Part shown: one piece after another, positions 1-6,928 of the stretch
How the letters are laid out: each line of letters starts with the position of its first letter
How positions within the stretch are numbered: position 1 is the stretch's first letter
Source: JAKAAZ01 sp963817855
Lineage (GTDB): Bacteria > Acidobacteriota > Terriglobia > Terriglobales > Acidobacteriaceae
DNA length: 64,000 nucleotides
Assembly (NCBI GenBank): GCA_963817855.1
Contig: CAWFQA010000003.1
Coordinates: 372,001 to 436,000 of the forward strand
Direction of reading: 5' to 3'
The notes under the pieces: generated by a model
The model's input: only the letters and a program-made list of their open reading frames with translations
The model's database searches: none
What the model was told of the DNA's origin: nothing
Translations under genes and position numbers: made by a program

Positions 1-123
1 AGAGGCGCCTTCGACATCCTCCTATTTAGCCTACGAAATAAAGTAGATGGCCCTTTTCAACGAGCATTCATACATACCGTCCGAGGGCGTGGCTACTATG
101 TAGGTGTTAAGCCGCTGGAATAG
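1..123 (+). CDS. Response regulator, C-terminal end (partial)
   Basis: Only the last 40 codons are inside the window; the gene enters from the left edge in frame 1 and stops with TAG. The translation contains LRNKVDG, then RAFIHTVRGRGYYVG, which is the recognition-helix and beta-hairpin wing of the OmpR/PhoB-type winged-helix DNA-binding domain. The usual role is phosphorylation-controlled transcription activation by a two-component regulator; the receiver domain lies outside the window. The stop is 20 bases before the histidine kinase start at 144, the normal regulator-then-kinase order, so the two are almost certainly one operon. Confidence 0.85.
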   Translation, partial: RGAFDILLFSLRNKVDGPFQRAFIHTVRGRGYYVGVKPLE

Positions 124-143
124 CCTGATCCGGGAGCCACCAC

Positions 144-1595
144 TTGAAACCGCTTCCCATCCGCCTCCGTCTTTCTCTTTGGTATTTCGCCGTATTTTCT
201 TGCGCCGGGATCATCCTCTGCTTCGTCACATGGTTCTTATTGCAACGGAGCCTGCAGACGGTCGCTTTGTATGAAATGGGCGAACGCGTCGATGATGTTC
301 GAAACATCCTGAACGCTCAGCCACCCGATGCAACACTCGACACGCTACGCAGGCAGTTCTCTGATTACGCCACGCGAGATGACGGAAAGTGGCTGCAAGT
401 TCTGGATCAGGATGGCAACTGGTTATTTCGGTCGGAGCGAATCCAAGCCATTCAATCCACATTGCCGCTGCTTCAGCAAAGTCCGAATCAGAACAAAATC
501 ATGGAATTCAAATATTCGACGCCACGTCATAGAAGACGGTCAGGCCTGGCATTAACGCGCACCATCTCCGTCCACGGGCATCTCTACGCGGTGCAGACTG
601 GATTTTCTCAGAGCACATCGCTTGCCCTTTTGCACCTGTTCGTTCGCGATCTTATTCTGCTGGCTCCCGGGCTCTTATTGCTGGCGGCGATCCCGGGCTA
701 TTGGATGAGTCGCAAGGCGCTCTCGCCTATTGCGGAACTCGCGCAGCGCGCTCGCCAGATCAGCACGGAAAGTCTCGATGTCAGGCTCCCAATCTCCGAG
801 ACGCGCGATGAGATCTATTATCTTTCGGAGACCTTGAACAAGATGCTGGATCGCATCGAGTCTGGAGTTCGCAGCAGTCAGGACTTCACCGCGAATGCTG
901 CCCACGAATTGCGCACGCCAATCGCGTTGATTCGAGCCGAAGTGGAAGTGGCTCTTTTCTCACCGAGGAGCAACACCGAATACCGCGAGTCATGTGCGAA
1001 CGTGCAGAAGGAAACGGTTCGCATGACGGGGTTGATTGAAAGTTTACTGATGCTCGCCCGCGCGGATGCGGGAGTTGAACCACTCCGCTTTGAAATCGTG
1101 GACGCAGCACAATTGGTGCGACAAGTCGGAAACAAATGGAATGCTTCAATGTCGCAAACAGCTCTGGAATTTCAAACGGAGATTGGCAGCTCACCGATGT
1201 CTGTGTTGTGCGACTCCTTGAGCATCCAGCGATTATTGAACATTCTGCTGGAGAATGCCCGACGCTATACTCCGGCAGGCGGTTTGGTTACACTGCGCGC
1301 AACAGCGGAAAGTGGAAGCGTCTTATTGGAGGTTTGCGACACCGGAATCGGAATTCCTGAGGAATGCGTGTCGCGGATCTTTGAACGTTTTTACCAAGTA
1401 GACCAAGTGCGTTCCCGCGAACTGGGTGGATCAGGACTAGGGCTTGCTATAGCGAAGTGGATCGCGGATCAGCACAAAGCAGCTTTCATCGTAGAGAGCC
1501 AGATCGGTGTGGGTTCGCGCTTTGCCGCAAGGATCGACAGAGTTCCTGCTACAAACGTGGATCGGAACGCAGAACTCGCTACTGTGTCGATGTGA
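144..1595 (+). CDS. Sensor histidine kinase (HAMP / HisKA / HATPase)
   Basis: A 483-residue membrane sensor kinase. A first transmembrane helix lies near residues 12-34, a periplasmic loop follows to about 165, and a second helix spans about 168-187. The HAMP linker runs to about 240. The dimerisation box AAHELRTPIALI places the phospho-accepting histidine at residue 254. The ATPase domain shows the N box (LLENARRYTP, Asn371), the G1 box (CDTGIGIP, near 398-405) and the G2 box (GGSGLGLAIA, near 428-437). Architecture and length match the heavy-metal/CusS-like group of OmpR-partner kinases, but the signal cannot be read from sequence. It follows the response regulator by 20 bases and likely controls its phosphorylation. 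The gene is intact. Confidence 0.93.
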   Translation: MKPLPIRLRLSLWYFAVFSCAGIILCFVTWFLLQRSLQTVALYEMGERVDDVRNILNAQPPDATLDTLRRQFSDYATRDDGKWLQVLDQDGNWLFRSERIQAIQSTLPLLQQSPNQNKIMEFKYSTPRHRRRSGLALTRTISVHGHLYAVQTGFSQSTSLALLHLFVRDLILLAPGLLLLAAIPGYWMSRKALSPIAELAQRARQISTESLDVRLPISETRDEIYYLSETLNKMLDRIESGVRSSQDFTANAAHELRTPIALIRAEVEVALFSPRSNTEYRESCANVQKETVRMTGLIESLLMLARADAGVEPLRFEIVDAAQLVRQVGNKWNASMSQTALEFQTEIGSSPMSVLCDSLSIQRLLNILLENARRYTPAGGLVTLRATAESGSVLLEVCDTGIGIPEECVSRIFERFYQVDQVRSRELGGSGLGLAIAKWIADQHKAAFIVESQIGVGSRFAARIDRVPATNVDRNAELATVSM

Positions 1596-1801
1596 ATAGA
1601 ACCTTCATTCACTCTTGTTCGCAGATTGACGACGCTTTTTCCAGTCAGTAACGAAGCCGATCGGCATCGCGATCCCACGAAGATCAAAGTCGATCGATAG
1701 CGGAAGACGCCCTCATATTCTGGAAACCCTCAACGCATCGGCTTGAGATTGATGGTTCCATGCGAAAAAGTCAACACAAACCTTTCTTCTCACTTGACGC
1801 A

Positions 1802-1937
1802 AAATCGCCTGTGCGCTCATTGACACATTCTGTCCGCATAACCGGCAATCGGAGATTGGACCAGTTTGGACCCAAATTGGGTTAGTTGACGGAATTCGGT
1901 GGTGGAGAATGGTTCGCTCCCGACTTGGTTCACCAAA
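1802..1937. repeat. Dispersed ~136-bp noncoding repeat, copy 1
   Basis: This stretch is closely matched at 25869-26005. Both copies share the cores GTCCGCATAACCGGCAAT, GATTGGACCAGTTTGGA and CCAAATTGGGTT, and both end in CACCAAA (copy 1) or CACCAAAG (copy 2). Differences are spread over all codon positions and one copy has stops, so I do not think it is coding. A small non-autonomous mobile element or an insertion-sequence end is the likeliest origin. Confidence 0.7.
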
Positions 1938-2144
1938 CAGTCTTACGTCTTTTTGAATCTGCAAATAATAGCCGAGCAATCCCCGAATATCCCCGCAAAA
2001 TGAGCGCCTTTTGCTCCTGAAAGACACAGGAGAGGATTCTCCGCGTACTGAAATCTGATGCTAAACGGAGCCATTCTCTGATCGGGAAATGCCGAGTGTC
2101 CTTCGGAAACGCAGGAGTGCCGGGGACACGCAGATTTGAGCCGC

Positions 2145-2333
2145 CTAACAAGCGATCAGACATGAGATGAATGGATGGCTCTCTGTAACTCGAATGTCGA
2201 ATTGATTCAAAGTTTTTCTACAATCCGGACAACATGGCCGAGGTGGGAAGCGGGGTTCCGATCCATTAAGGACCAGTGGGTACGCTGACCTCTGCTGGGC
2301 TTGGGCGCATAGCCACAAATCTCCGATTAGCAA
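2145..2333 (-). CDS. Doubtful small open frame with a CPDC motif
   Basis: A 62-codon open frame in the gap after the kinase. Its translation contains CCPDCRKTL followed by a His-Pro-Phe and a further Cys, which loosely resembles a small zinc-binding knuckle. There is no strong ribosome-binding site and no recognised family. Because the surrounding DNA is full of remnants, it may be chance or a fragment. I list it only because nothing else accounts for this stretch. Confidence 0.15.
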   Translation of the reverse strand: MLIGDLWLCAQAQQRSAYPLVLNGSEPRFPPRPCCPDCRKTLNQFDIRVTESHPFISCLIAC

Positions 2334-2525
2334 CGCGTAAATGAGTAACGCGGCCTGTTATCAACAACAGAAGCTTGATCTCCGAGCGGGGGTCACTCAG
2401 CAGTGGTTTCCTGAACCGCAGCAACTTCTCTCATACGTTCCGTCAAGTGTATGGCCGATGCATGCCGAACTTGCCCTATCGTGCCCTCCAATATTGGTAT
2501 CGGTGATTTCTCGTCCGTCTTTGAG

Positions 2526-2618
2526 CGGGCGAACGTGGTAGCCGGTTCGCGTGTGGACGGTGACTTTGCCGCGCGCTGACGTTGGCGCGTTCACCTTTAC
2601 CGAGTGATAGCCAGCGCG
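2526..2618 (-). pseudogene. C-terminal remnant of a VWFA-related secreted protein
   Basis: Read on the minus strand, this segment gives AGYHSVKV, then a short linker, then GKVTVHTRTGYHVRP. That is the closing pattern of acidobacterial VWFA-related proteins, where a 'yHsIkV' strand is followed by 'kltVrtRpGYy' at the C terminus. No start or upstream domain survives in frame: the region above it lies in another frame and is not recognisable. It is best read as the broken end of a lost gene. The 641-residue VWFA-like gene at 53019 belongs to a related secreted group. Confidence 0.4.
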
Positions 2619-2746
2619 GCCTTCTATTGGTGGAGAGCAGGAGCTCGTCGGATGTTGGAATCGGGCGGTGTTCGCTTCCGCCGCTTAAGGTAAAGTTAAG
2701 CATCGACTGCTAGGCTTGGACCAAACGTTTCTTGAAGGAGATGAGC

Positions 2747-3772
2747 ATGTTGCGACGCCGAGTATTCGTTGTGCTGAGTCTTGCCGTGATCCCTGTGCTC
2801 CTGCCTCGGTTTGCCGCGGCACAGGCGCCTTTGCAGCTAGTCGCGAAGCTCCAGATGCCGGCTTCCGTCCAGGGAAGGTTCGACCATCTGGGCATCGATG
2901 AGAAGGGCGGTCGCCTGTTTGTTGCCGCAGAGAGCGCGCACCAGGTTCTGGTGTTCGACCTGAAGAGCGGGAAATATGTGCGCTCGATTCCGGATATCCA
3001 GATTCCCCATGCCATTTTCGTGAGGGAGGACCTAAACCGGATATACATCACCGATGGCGGCGCGGGAGCGCTGAAGGTGTTCGATGGGCGCACATATGCC
3101 CTTCTGAAGAGCATTCCGCTCAAGGTGGATGCGGACTCGATAGGCTACGATCCGGCGACTCACTACCTCTATATCGACAACGGCGGCGGCGACGCGCACG
3201 AGACCTTCTCGATGCTGAGCGTGGTGGACACGACGCGCGACACCATGGTAGTGAACGTGAAGATCGACGGCGACACGCTGGAGGCGATGGCGCTCGAGAA
3301 GATCTCCGGGAAGATGTACGTGAACGACGCGGCGCTGAACAAGGTGGTGGTGCTCGACCGCGGGAGTCGCTCGATTGTCGCGAACTGGCCGGTGACGATG
3401 GGCAAGCACAATGTGGCGATGGCCCTCGATGAAGCGGGCCACCGGCTGTTCGTAGGCTCGCGAAGCGGCTCAATCTCAGTGTTTGACACCGGAACAGGAA
3501 AAGAGCTCACATCGCTGCCGATCGGCCGGGGCGTGGACGATATGGTTTTTGACGCGGCCAGCAAGCGCCTTTATGCGACTTGCGGCGGAGACGGCCTGAT
3601 CTATGTGTACCAGCAGCGCGACGCGGCCAACTACGAGCTTGCGGGTAAGGTGCCGTCGGGGCCGAACGGCAAGAACGGTCTGCTCAGCAGGCAGCGAGGG
3701 TTCTTCTACGTGATCGTGCCTCCCCAGAAGTCGACGCCTGGCGCGATTTATGTGTTTGCGGTGCCAAGCTAA
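2747..3772 (+). CDS. Secreted YVTN-type beta-propeller protein
   Basis: About 341 residues. The ATG at 2747 is chosen because AAGGAG at 2735-2740 sits six bases upstream; in-frame ATG and TTG codons further up would overlap that site. A signal peptide (RRRVFVVLSLAVIPVL, then AAAQ) is followed by repeated blade motifs such as RLFVAAESAHQVLVFDLKSG, RIYITDGGAGALKVFDG and RLFVGSRSGSISVFDTGTG, typical of YVTN/lactonase-like seven-bladed propellers. These proteins act in the periplasm or at the cell surface, often as binding scaffolds; no catalytic residues can be assigned. No operon partner is clear: the next downstream sequence is a truncated isomerase remnant. Confidence 0.8.
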   Translation: MLRRRVFVVLSLAVIPVLLPRFAAAQAPLQLVAKLQMPASVQGRFDHLGIDEKGGRLFVAAESAHQVLVFDLKSGKYVRSIPDIQIPHAIFVREDLNRIYITDGGAGALKVFDGRTYALLKSIPLKVDADSIGYDPATHYLYIDNGGGDAHETFSMLSVVDTTRDTMVVNVKIDGDTLEAMALEKISGKMYVNDAALNKVVVLDRGSRSIVANWPVTMGKHNVAMALDEAGHRLFVGSRSGSISVFDTGTGKELTSLPIGRGVDDMVFDAASKRLYATCGGDGLIYVYQQRDAANYELAGKVPSGPNGKNGLLSRQRGFFYVIVPPQKSTPGAIYVFAVPS

Positions 3773-3774
3773 CC

Positions 3775-3990
3775 GATCAGGCGGGCCGGATTGCGTGGGC
3801 GAAGGATCTCGGACTGACGCAAATGTGCGTGCCCAGCCGGGATGGCCCCAAGAATCCCACCATGGACGACGTGAAGCGCGCAGCCGACGAATACAACCGA
3901 ATGGGTCAGCGAGCAGCGGCGGCCGGGATCGTGCAGGGCTTGCACAACGAGGACTTCGAATTCACCAAGGTCGACGGCCAGCGTCCCTAT
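3775..3990 (+). pseudogene. Sugar phosphate isomerase/epimerase fragment
   Basis: About 72 codons immediately after the beta-propeller stop. The translation contains AGRIAWAKDLGLTQMCVPS, then GPKNPTMDDVKRAADEYN and GIVQGLHNEDFEFTKVDGQRPY, matching the central part of xylose-isomerase-like TIM-barrel proteins (AP endonuclease family 2), which act on phosphorylated sugars or inositols. It has no own start, the first barrel strands are missing and the similarity stops abruptly where the minus-strand DoxX-like gene begins. Full members have about 270-300 residues, so only a quarter remains. This is a deletion remnant and not a frameshifted complete gene. Confidence 0.65.
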
Positions 3991-3993
3991 TCT

Positions 3994-4413
3994 TCATATC
4001 GTCCACATGTTTGCGCGCATGCAGCGTCTTAGTACATACGAAGCAAAGACGAACGCCATGACGAGAATCGGATCAAATTTATCCCAGGTACTGCCACCGC
4101 CATTCATTTGTGAATAGAACGCGAGTAAAAGATCGATCGCGATACCGGCATAAACCCACTCAGTCAATCGAGGCATATTGGGAATCAGAAGGCCCACGCC
4201 ACCAAGGATGTGGGTCACGCCAATCAGAGGGATGATATAGAGCGGGTATCCGAGTTGCTGATTGGCGATCCTCCATTCGCCGGGATCGTGAATTAGATAT
4301 AACCTTCCGAAGTACACCCAGATGAAGGCGACAAGGCCGGTTATTACCATCGCGGCTATTTGAGTTGCTCGACCTGCCCGCGCGGATTTATCGATTGTGT
4401 GTTCAGCTTTCAT
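3994..4413 (-). CDS. DoxX-like integral membrane protein
   Basis: A 139-residue membrane protein read from the ATG at 4413 (an in-frame ATG at 4476 adds 21 residues with no family support). Four hydrophobic helices are visible: AAMVITGLVAFIWVYFG, LYIIPLIGVTHILGGVGLLI, AGIAIDLLLAFYS and ILVMAFVFASYVL. The first pair with the G-V-T-H-I-L-G-G-V-G-L-L loop is typical of the DoxX/DoxX-like group, whose members accompany redox or thiol-stress enzymes. It lies downstream of, and on the same strand as, the NmrA-type gene, separated by about 160 bases, so they may be co-transcribed. The substrate is not known. Confidence 0.75.
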   Translation of the reverse strand: MKAEHTIDKSARAGRATQIAAMVITGLVAFIWVYFGRLYLIHDPGEWRIANQQLGYPLYIIPLIGVTHILGGVGLLIPNMPRLTEWVYAGIAIDLLLAFYSQMNGGGSTWDKFDPILVMAFVFASYVLRRCMRANMWTI

Positions 4414-4575
4414 ATTTAAATTGATCCTCTTCTTGCCGGTTAAATGGTTTAAATCGTTCTGCAATAAGCGGCTCATGGCTGAGCAGCAAAGGCAGGAACA
4501 GCCGGTCGAACACGAAGCCGCGTAGCCACGGCTGGCTGTCCCCGCCCCAGGGCGCTGATTCAGCTTGCCCCGGAC

Positions 4576-5448
4576 TTACGCCTTGACGGCGTTCTGCGCA
4601 GCCGCAAACACATCGCGTGCGGACGTCGTACCCGCTACGTGCTCCGTACCTGTGATTCCGAGGTCCATCCATCCCGCGTTAACGCTCTCAAACATTTCTT
4701 CGGCAGGTCCAGTGTGGCCCTTCGGGATGCCGAACTGCTCGAACGCTTCCGCCCACCCTGCACGCGGGACTGCAAAGGCTTTTACGTCGAGTGTCAGGAC
4801 TTCACCCAATTGCCCGGCCACTTCATCCGCGCTTACCATCGAACCCAGCTCGATGACGCGATGCCCTGACCACGCCGGCCCGCTCAGAAGCGTTGCCACT
4901 TCTCGGCCGATGTCGTCTGACGCGACCATTGTCGATTTCCGGTTTGTAGGATTGTAGAAGACCGGTAGTGTTCCGCCTTGGGCGGCCTGTAAGCCGAAAA
5001 GAAAGTTTTCGAAAAAGCCGCCAGCGCGCACAAATGCGACCGGAGATGGCAGGCTGCGAAAACCTTGCTCCAAGAGTGATAAGGCCGTGATCATCCCCAC
5101 CCCGCTTGTTCTATTCGCGCCCATCGACGAGAGCGCAACCACCCGCGGGGGCACTACCTTGGTCAGCGCCTCGACATAGTTCGCGATCACGCCCTTTGCT
5201 TCTCTGTAATCAGGCGAGGGAGCCCATACAGCCGGCAACATAACAAACGCGCCCTCAACACCTTTGAGCGCCGCCGCTATGGCTGTCGCATCGTTCCAGT
5301 CTCCATCCACCAACTCCACGCCCTGGTCTGCCCACTTCGCCGCTTTCTCGCGATTGCGCACAAGTGCTCGCACCTGTTTGCCTTGCTTCAGCAGATGGCG
5401 CGCGGTGGCGCCCCCAACGTTTCCAGTAATGCCCATGACTAAGTACAT
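4576..5448 (-). CDS. NmrA-family NAD(P)-binding protein
   Basis: About 290 residues. The ATG at 5448 is preferred because AAGGAGAAAACGAGC lies directly before it and because the nucleotide-binding motif MGITGNVGGATARHLL must be at the N terminus. This GxxGxxG motif, followed by VRALVRNREKAAKW and VELVDGDW, defines the atypical short-chain dehydrogenase fold of NmrA/HSCARG and QOR2-like proteins. Members sense or use NAD(P)H, often in quinone or redox responses. The C-terminal half (GREVATLLSG, GHRVIELG) also fits. A TetR-type regulator is divergently transcribed across a 168-base spacer carrying palindromes, suggesting that regulator controls this gene and probably the DoxX-like gene downstream. 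Confidence 0.87.
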   Translation of the reverse strand: MYLVMGITGNVGGATARHLLKQGKQVRALVRNREKAAKWADQGVELVDGDWNDATAIAAALKGVEGAFVMLPAVWAPSPDYREAKGVIANYVEALTKVVPPRVVALSSMGANRTSGVGMITALSLLEQGFRSLPSPVAFVRAGGFFENFLFGLQAAQGGTLPVFYNPTNRKSTMVASDDIGREVATLLSGPAWSGHRVIELGSMVSADEVAGQLGEVLTLDVKAFAVPRAGWAEAFEQFGIPKGHTGPAEEMFESVNAGWMDLGITGTEHVAGTTSARDVFAAAQNAVKA

Positions 5449-5520
5449 GCTCGTTTTCTCCTTTTGCCTCGTATTTGGCCGCCGATCCAAATGAGCGACC
5501 TGACTATTAGAGGCTTAGTC

Positions 5521-5566
5521 TAACCATTGGTTGCAAAATAATCAGTGGTTATATAACCGTTGGTTA
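5521..5566. promoter_or_regulatory. Probable TetR operator: repeated TAACC-n3-GGTTA palindromes
   Basis: In the spacer between the divergent NmrA and TetR genes, TAACCATTGGTTG (5521-5533) and TAACCGTTGGTTA (5554-5566) are near-identical palindromes with centres 33 bases apart, about three helical turns. A third palindrome, GGTTATATAACC (5547-5558), overlaps the second. Paired palindromes on one helix face are a usual operator layout for TetR repressors. Binding by the adjacent regulator is inferred from position only. Confidence 0.6.
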
Positions 5567-5616
5567 TAAAACAACAATCGGTCGCAAAAATCGTCAAAAG
5601 AGACTAAGCTATTGAA

Positions 5617-6298
5617 GTGACATCCACATCACCAAGTCGCCGGGCAGAGCGCAAGGCGAGGTTGCGGGGCGAAATCCTTGCGGCTGCCAGCAAAATGTTT
5701 GCCGATCACGGCTACGAGAGCCGTGACGCTTCGCGCGATCGCTAAAGAGATCGGCTATACGCACGCCGTGATCTATCAGCATTTCCCCGACAAAGGGCAT
5801 ATTCTTGCCGAACTGAGCAGAGAGACGATCGGGCTGCTGATTCAGAACTTCGACGCGATTGCCGCTAAACATCTTCGACCGAAGGAGCGCCTTTTTGCGA
5901 CTTCACGTGGCTTGATTCAGTTCTGCACTGCGCATCCACAGCAGTTCCGCAACGTCTTCTTCGGGCCGGAGAACCGCAACGGCATTCGCGCTGGACAATA
6001 TATCAACGACATTGGGGCGCCTTTGTTCCAACGTTTCGTACAGCTCTTTTTCGATGTTGCCAAGGATGAAGGATTGCCAAGTAAGGATGACATAGTGGTA
6101 GCCCACACCTGGTGGTACGCGATCTTCGGCCTCGCCACGCTCATGGTCATCCAGGGGGTTGTGCCTGACTTGCCTGACCAGACTCTCGTGGTCGAGCAAA
6201 CGATCGCAACGCTTTGGGCGGGCGTCCAGGCTGTTCCGCGATTGCCGAAGAGCGCAATCACTAAGCGATCCGGCCGATCCAGTGCCTCAAAGCACTGA
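5617..6298 (+). CDS. TetR-family regulator, one frameshift
   Basis: Reconstructed from a GTG at 5617 across one frame break near 5722, where AGCCGTGACG would read in frame as AGCGTGACG; removing one C joins the halves. The first part gives RRAERKARLRGEILAAASKM and the second VTLRAIAKEIGYTHAVIYQHF, together the complete TetR helix-turn-helix. The rest (about 190 residues) is a WHG-type ligand domain with FFGPENRN and a WWYAIFGLATLMV helix. Such repressors release DNA on binding a small molecule. It is divergent from the NmrA gene with palindromes between. Because both halves match the family well, I favour a sequence error, but a true mutation would leave a gene lacking its DNA-binding domain. 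Confidence 0.85.
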
Positions 6299-6621
6299 CG
6301 GCTTCTGTCTACTTAGGAGTCGTTGGAGGTATGCCCGTGGAGTACCCGGCCCCCCACTTTTCCAAGGCCTTTAGCCCTTCTGGTGGCACGAGAGGCCAGT
6401 AAAGCTGGAGACGTTGGGCGAAGGAAAGTCCCAGTGGGCGCTACCGAAGCCTCCTGAAGTCCAGTCCCAAACACCCACCTCGAGACCAATTCCATGTTTC
6501 TGCAGTACTGAAGGAATTGCACGGTGGATTCCGGCGTATCGGCGTAACAGAAATAGGCTCCGGAAATCCACTCGGTGATGATGACTAGAGCTTTTCGCAA
6601 GAAGTGCCCAAACTTGGCGTC

Positions 6622-6798
6622 CCATATCTGTCCGCAATTCTGCCGCGTAACTCCGACAGAATCGATGCGCTTTTTCGGAAAGCCTGTATCATCGAAAATC
6701 CCGGCGATCAGCTTTTGCCGTCTTGTCATTGCCGGCGGTATCTGCTCGCGCACCTGGTTCAGCAGTGCCGCATCGCTCCAGGCGCGTCAGCCACAATC
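6622..6798 (-). pseudogene. IS701-like transposase fragment
   Basis: The minus-strand translation WSDAALLNQVREQIPP, then IFDDTGFPKK and SVGVTRQNCGQ, matches the DDE transposase core of IS701-type elements, where 'IDDTGFPKKGxHSVGVARQYCG' is a signature around the first catalytic aspartate. An in-frame stop lies just upstream and the downstream frame loses similarity within a few residues, so only about 60 of roughly 400 residues are left. No terminal inverted repeats could be paired. The rest of 6299-6621 is open in short frames but unrecognised and is probably more of the same dead element. Confidence 0.6.
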
Positions 6799-6834
6799 TA
6801 ATGCAGGGACTGAGAGTACGGGAATGTGCGGGAT

Positions 6835-6886
6835 GGGCTGCCCCAGGGACTCGAACCCAGATGTGCTGATTCAGAGTCATTACCAT
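6835..6886 (-). pseudogene. 3' half of a tRNA (Gln-like, CUG anticodon loop)
   Basis: On the minus strand the sequence reads GACTCTGAATCAG, then 7 bases, then GGGTTCGAGTCCC and GGGGCAGCC. These are an anticodon loop CTCTGAA (anticodon CUG, glutamine), a variable loop, a T arm with the invariant TTCGA and a 3' acceptor strand. The anticodon stem keeps only three pairs, the T stem has one mismatch, and no D arm or matching 5' acceptor strand (GCTGCCC expected) can be found upstream. It is therefore a partial tRNA, the kind of scar left where an element integrated into a tRNA 3' end. Confidence 0.45.
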
Positions 6887-6928
6887 ATATCCGTGTTGAC
6901 ATAAAGTAGATGACTTATCCAATCCCGG

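Larger units (their letters stand above)
1596..2746. other. 1.15-kb gap holding gene and repeat remnants
   Basis: No intact gene is convincing here. The stretch holds one copy of a dispersed repeat (1802-1937), a doubtful 62-codon open frame on the minus strand (2145-2333) and the tail of a VWFA-type protein on the minus strand (2526-2618). The remaining sequence shows no recognisable family. It reads as a strip of decayed accessory DNA between the two-component pair and the beta-propeller gene. Confidence 0.6.

Noticed and set aside
6299..6928. Prophage or genomic island remnant at the half tRNA
   Set aside because: No integrase, capsid, lysis or replication gene is present nearby, only one transposase piece. 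The island idea is kept only as a question about DNA outside the window.
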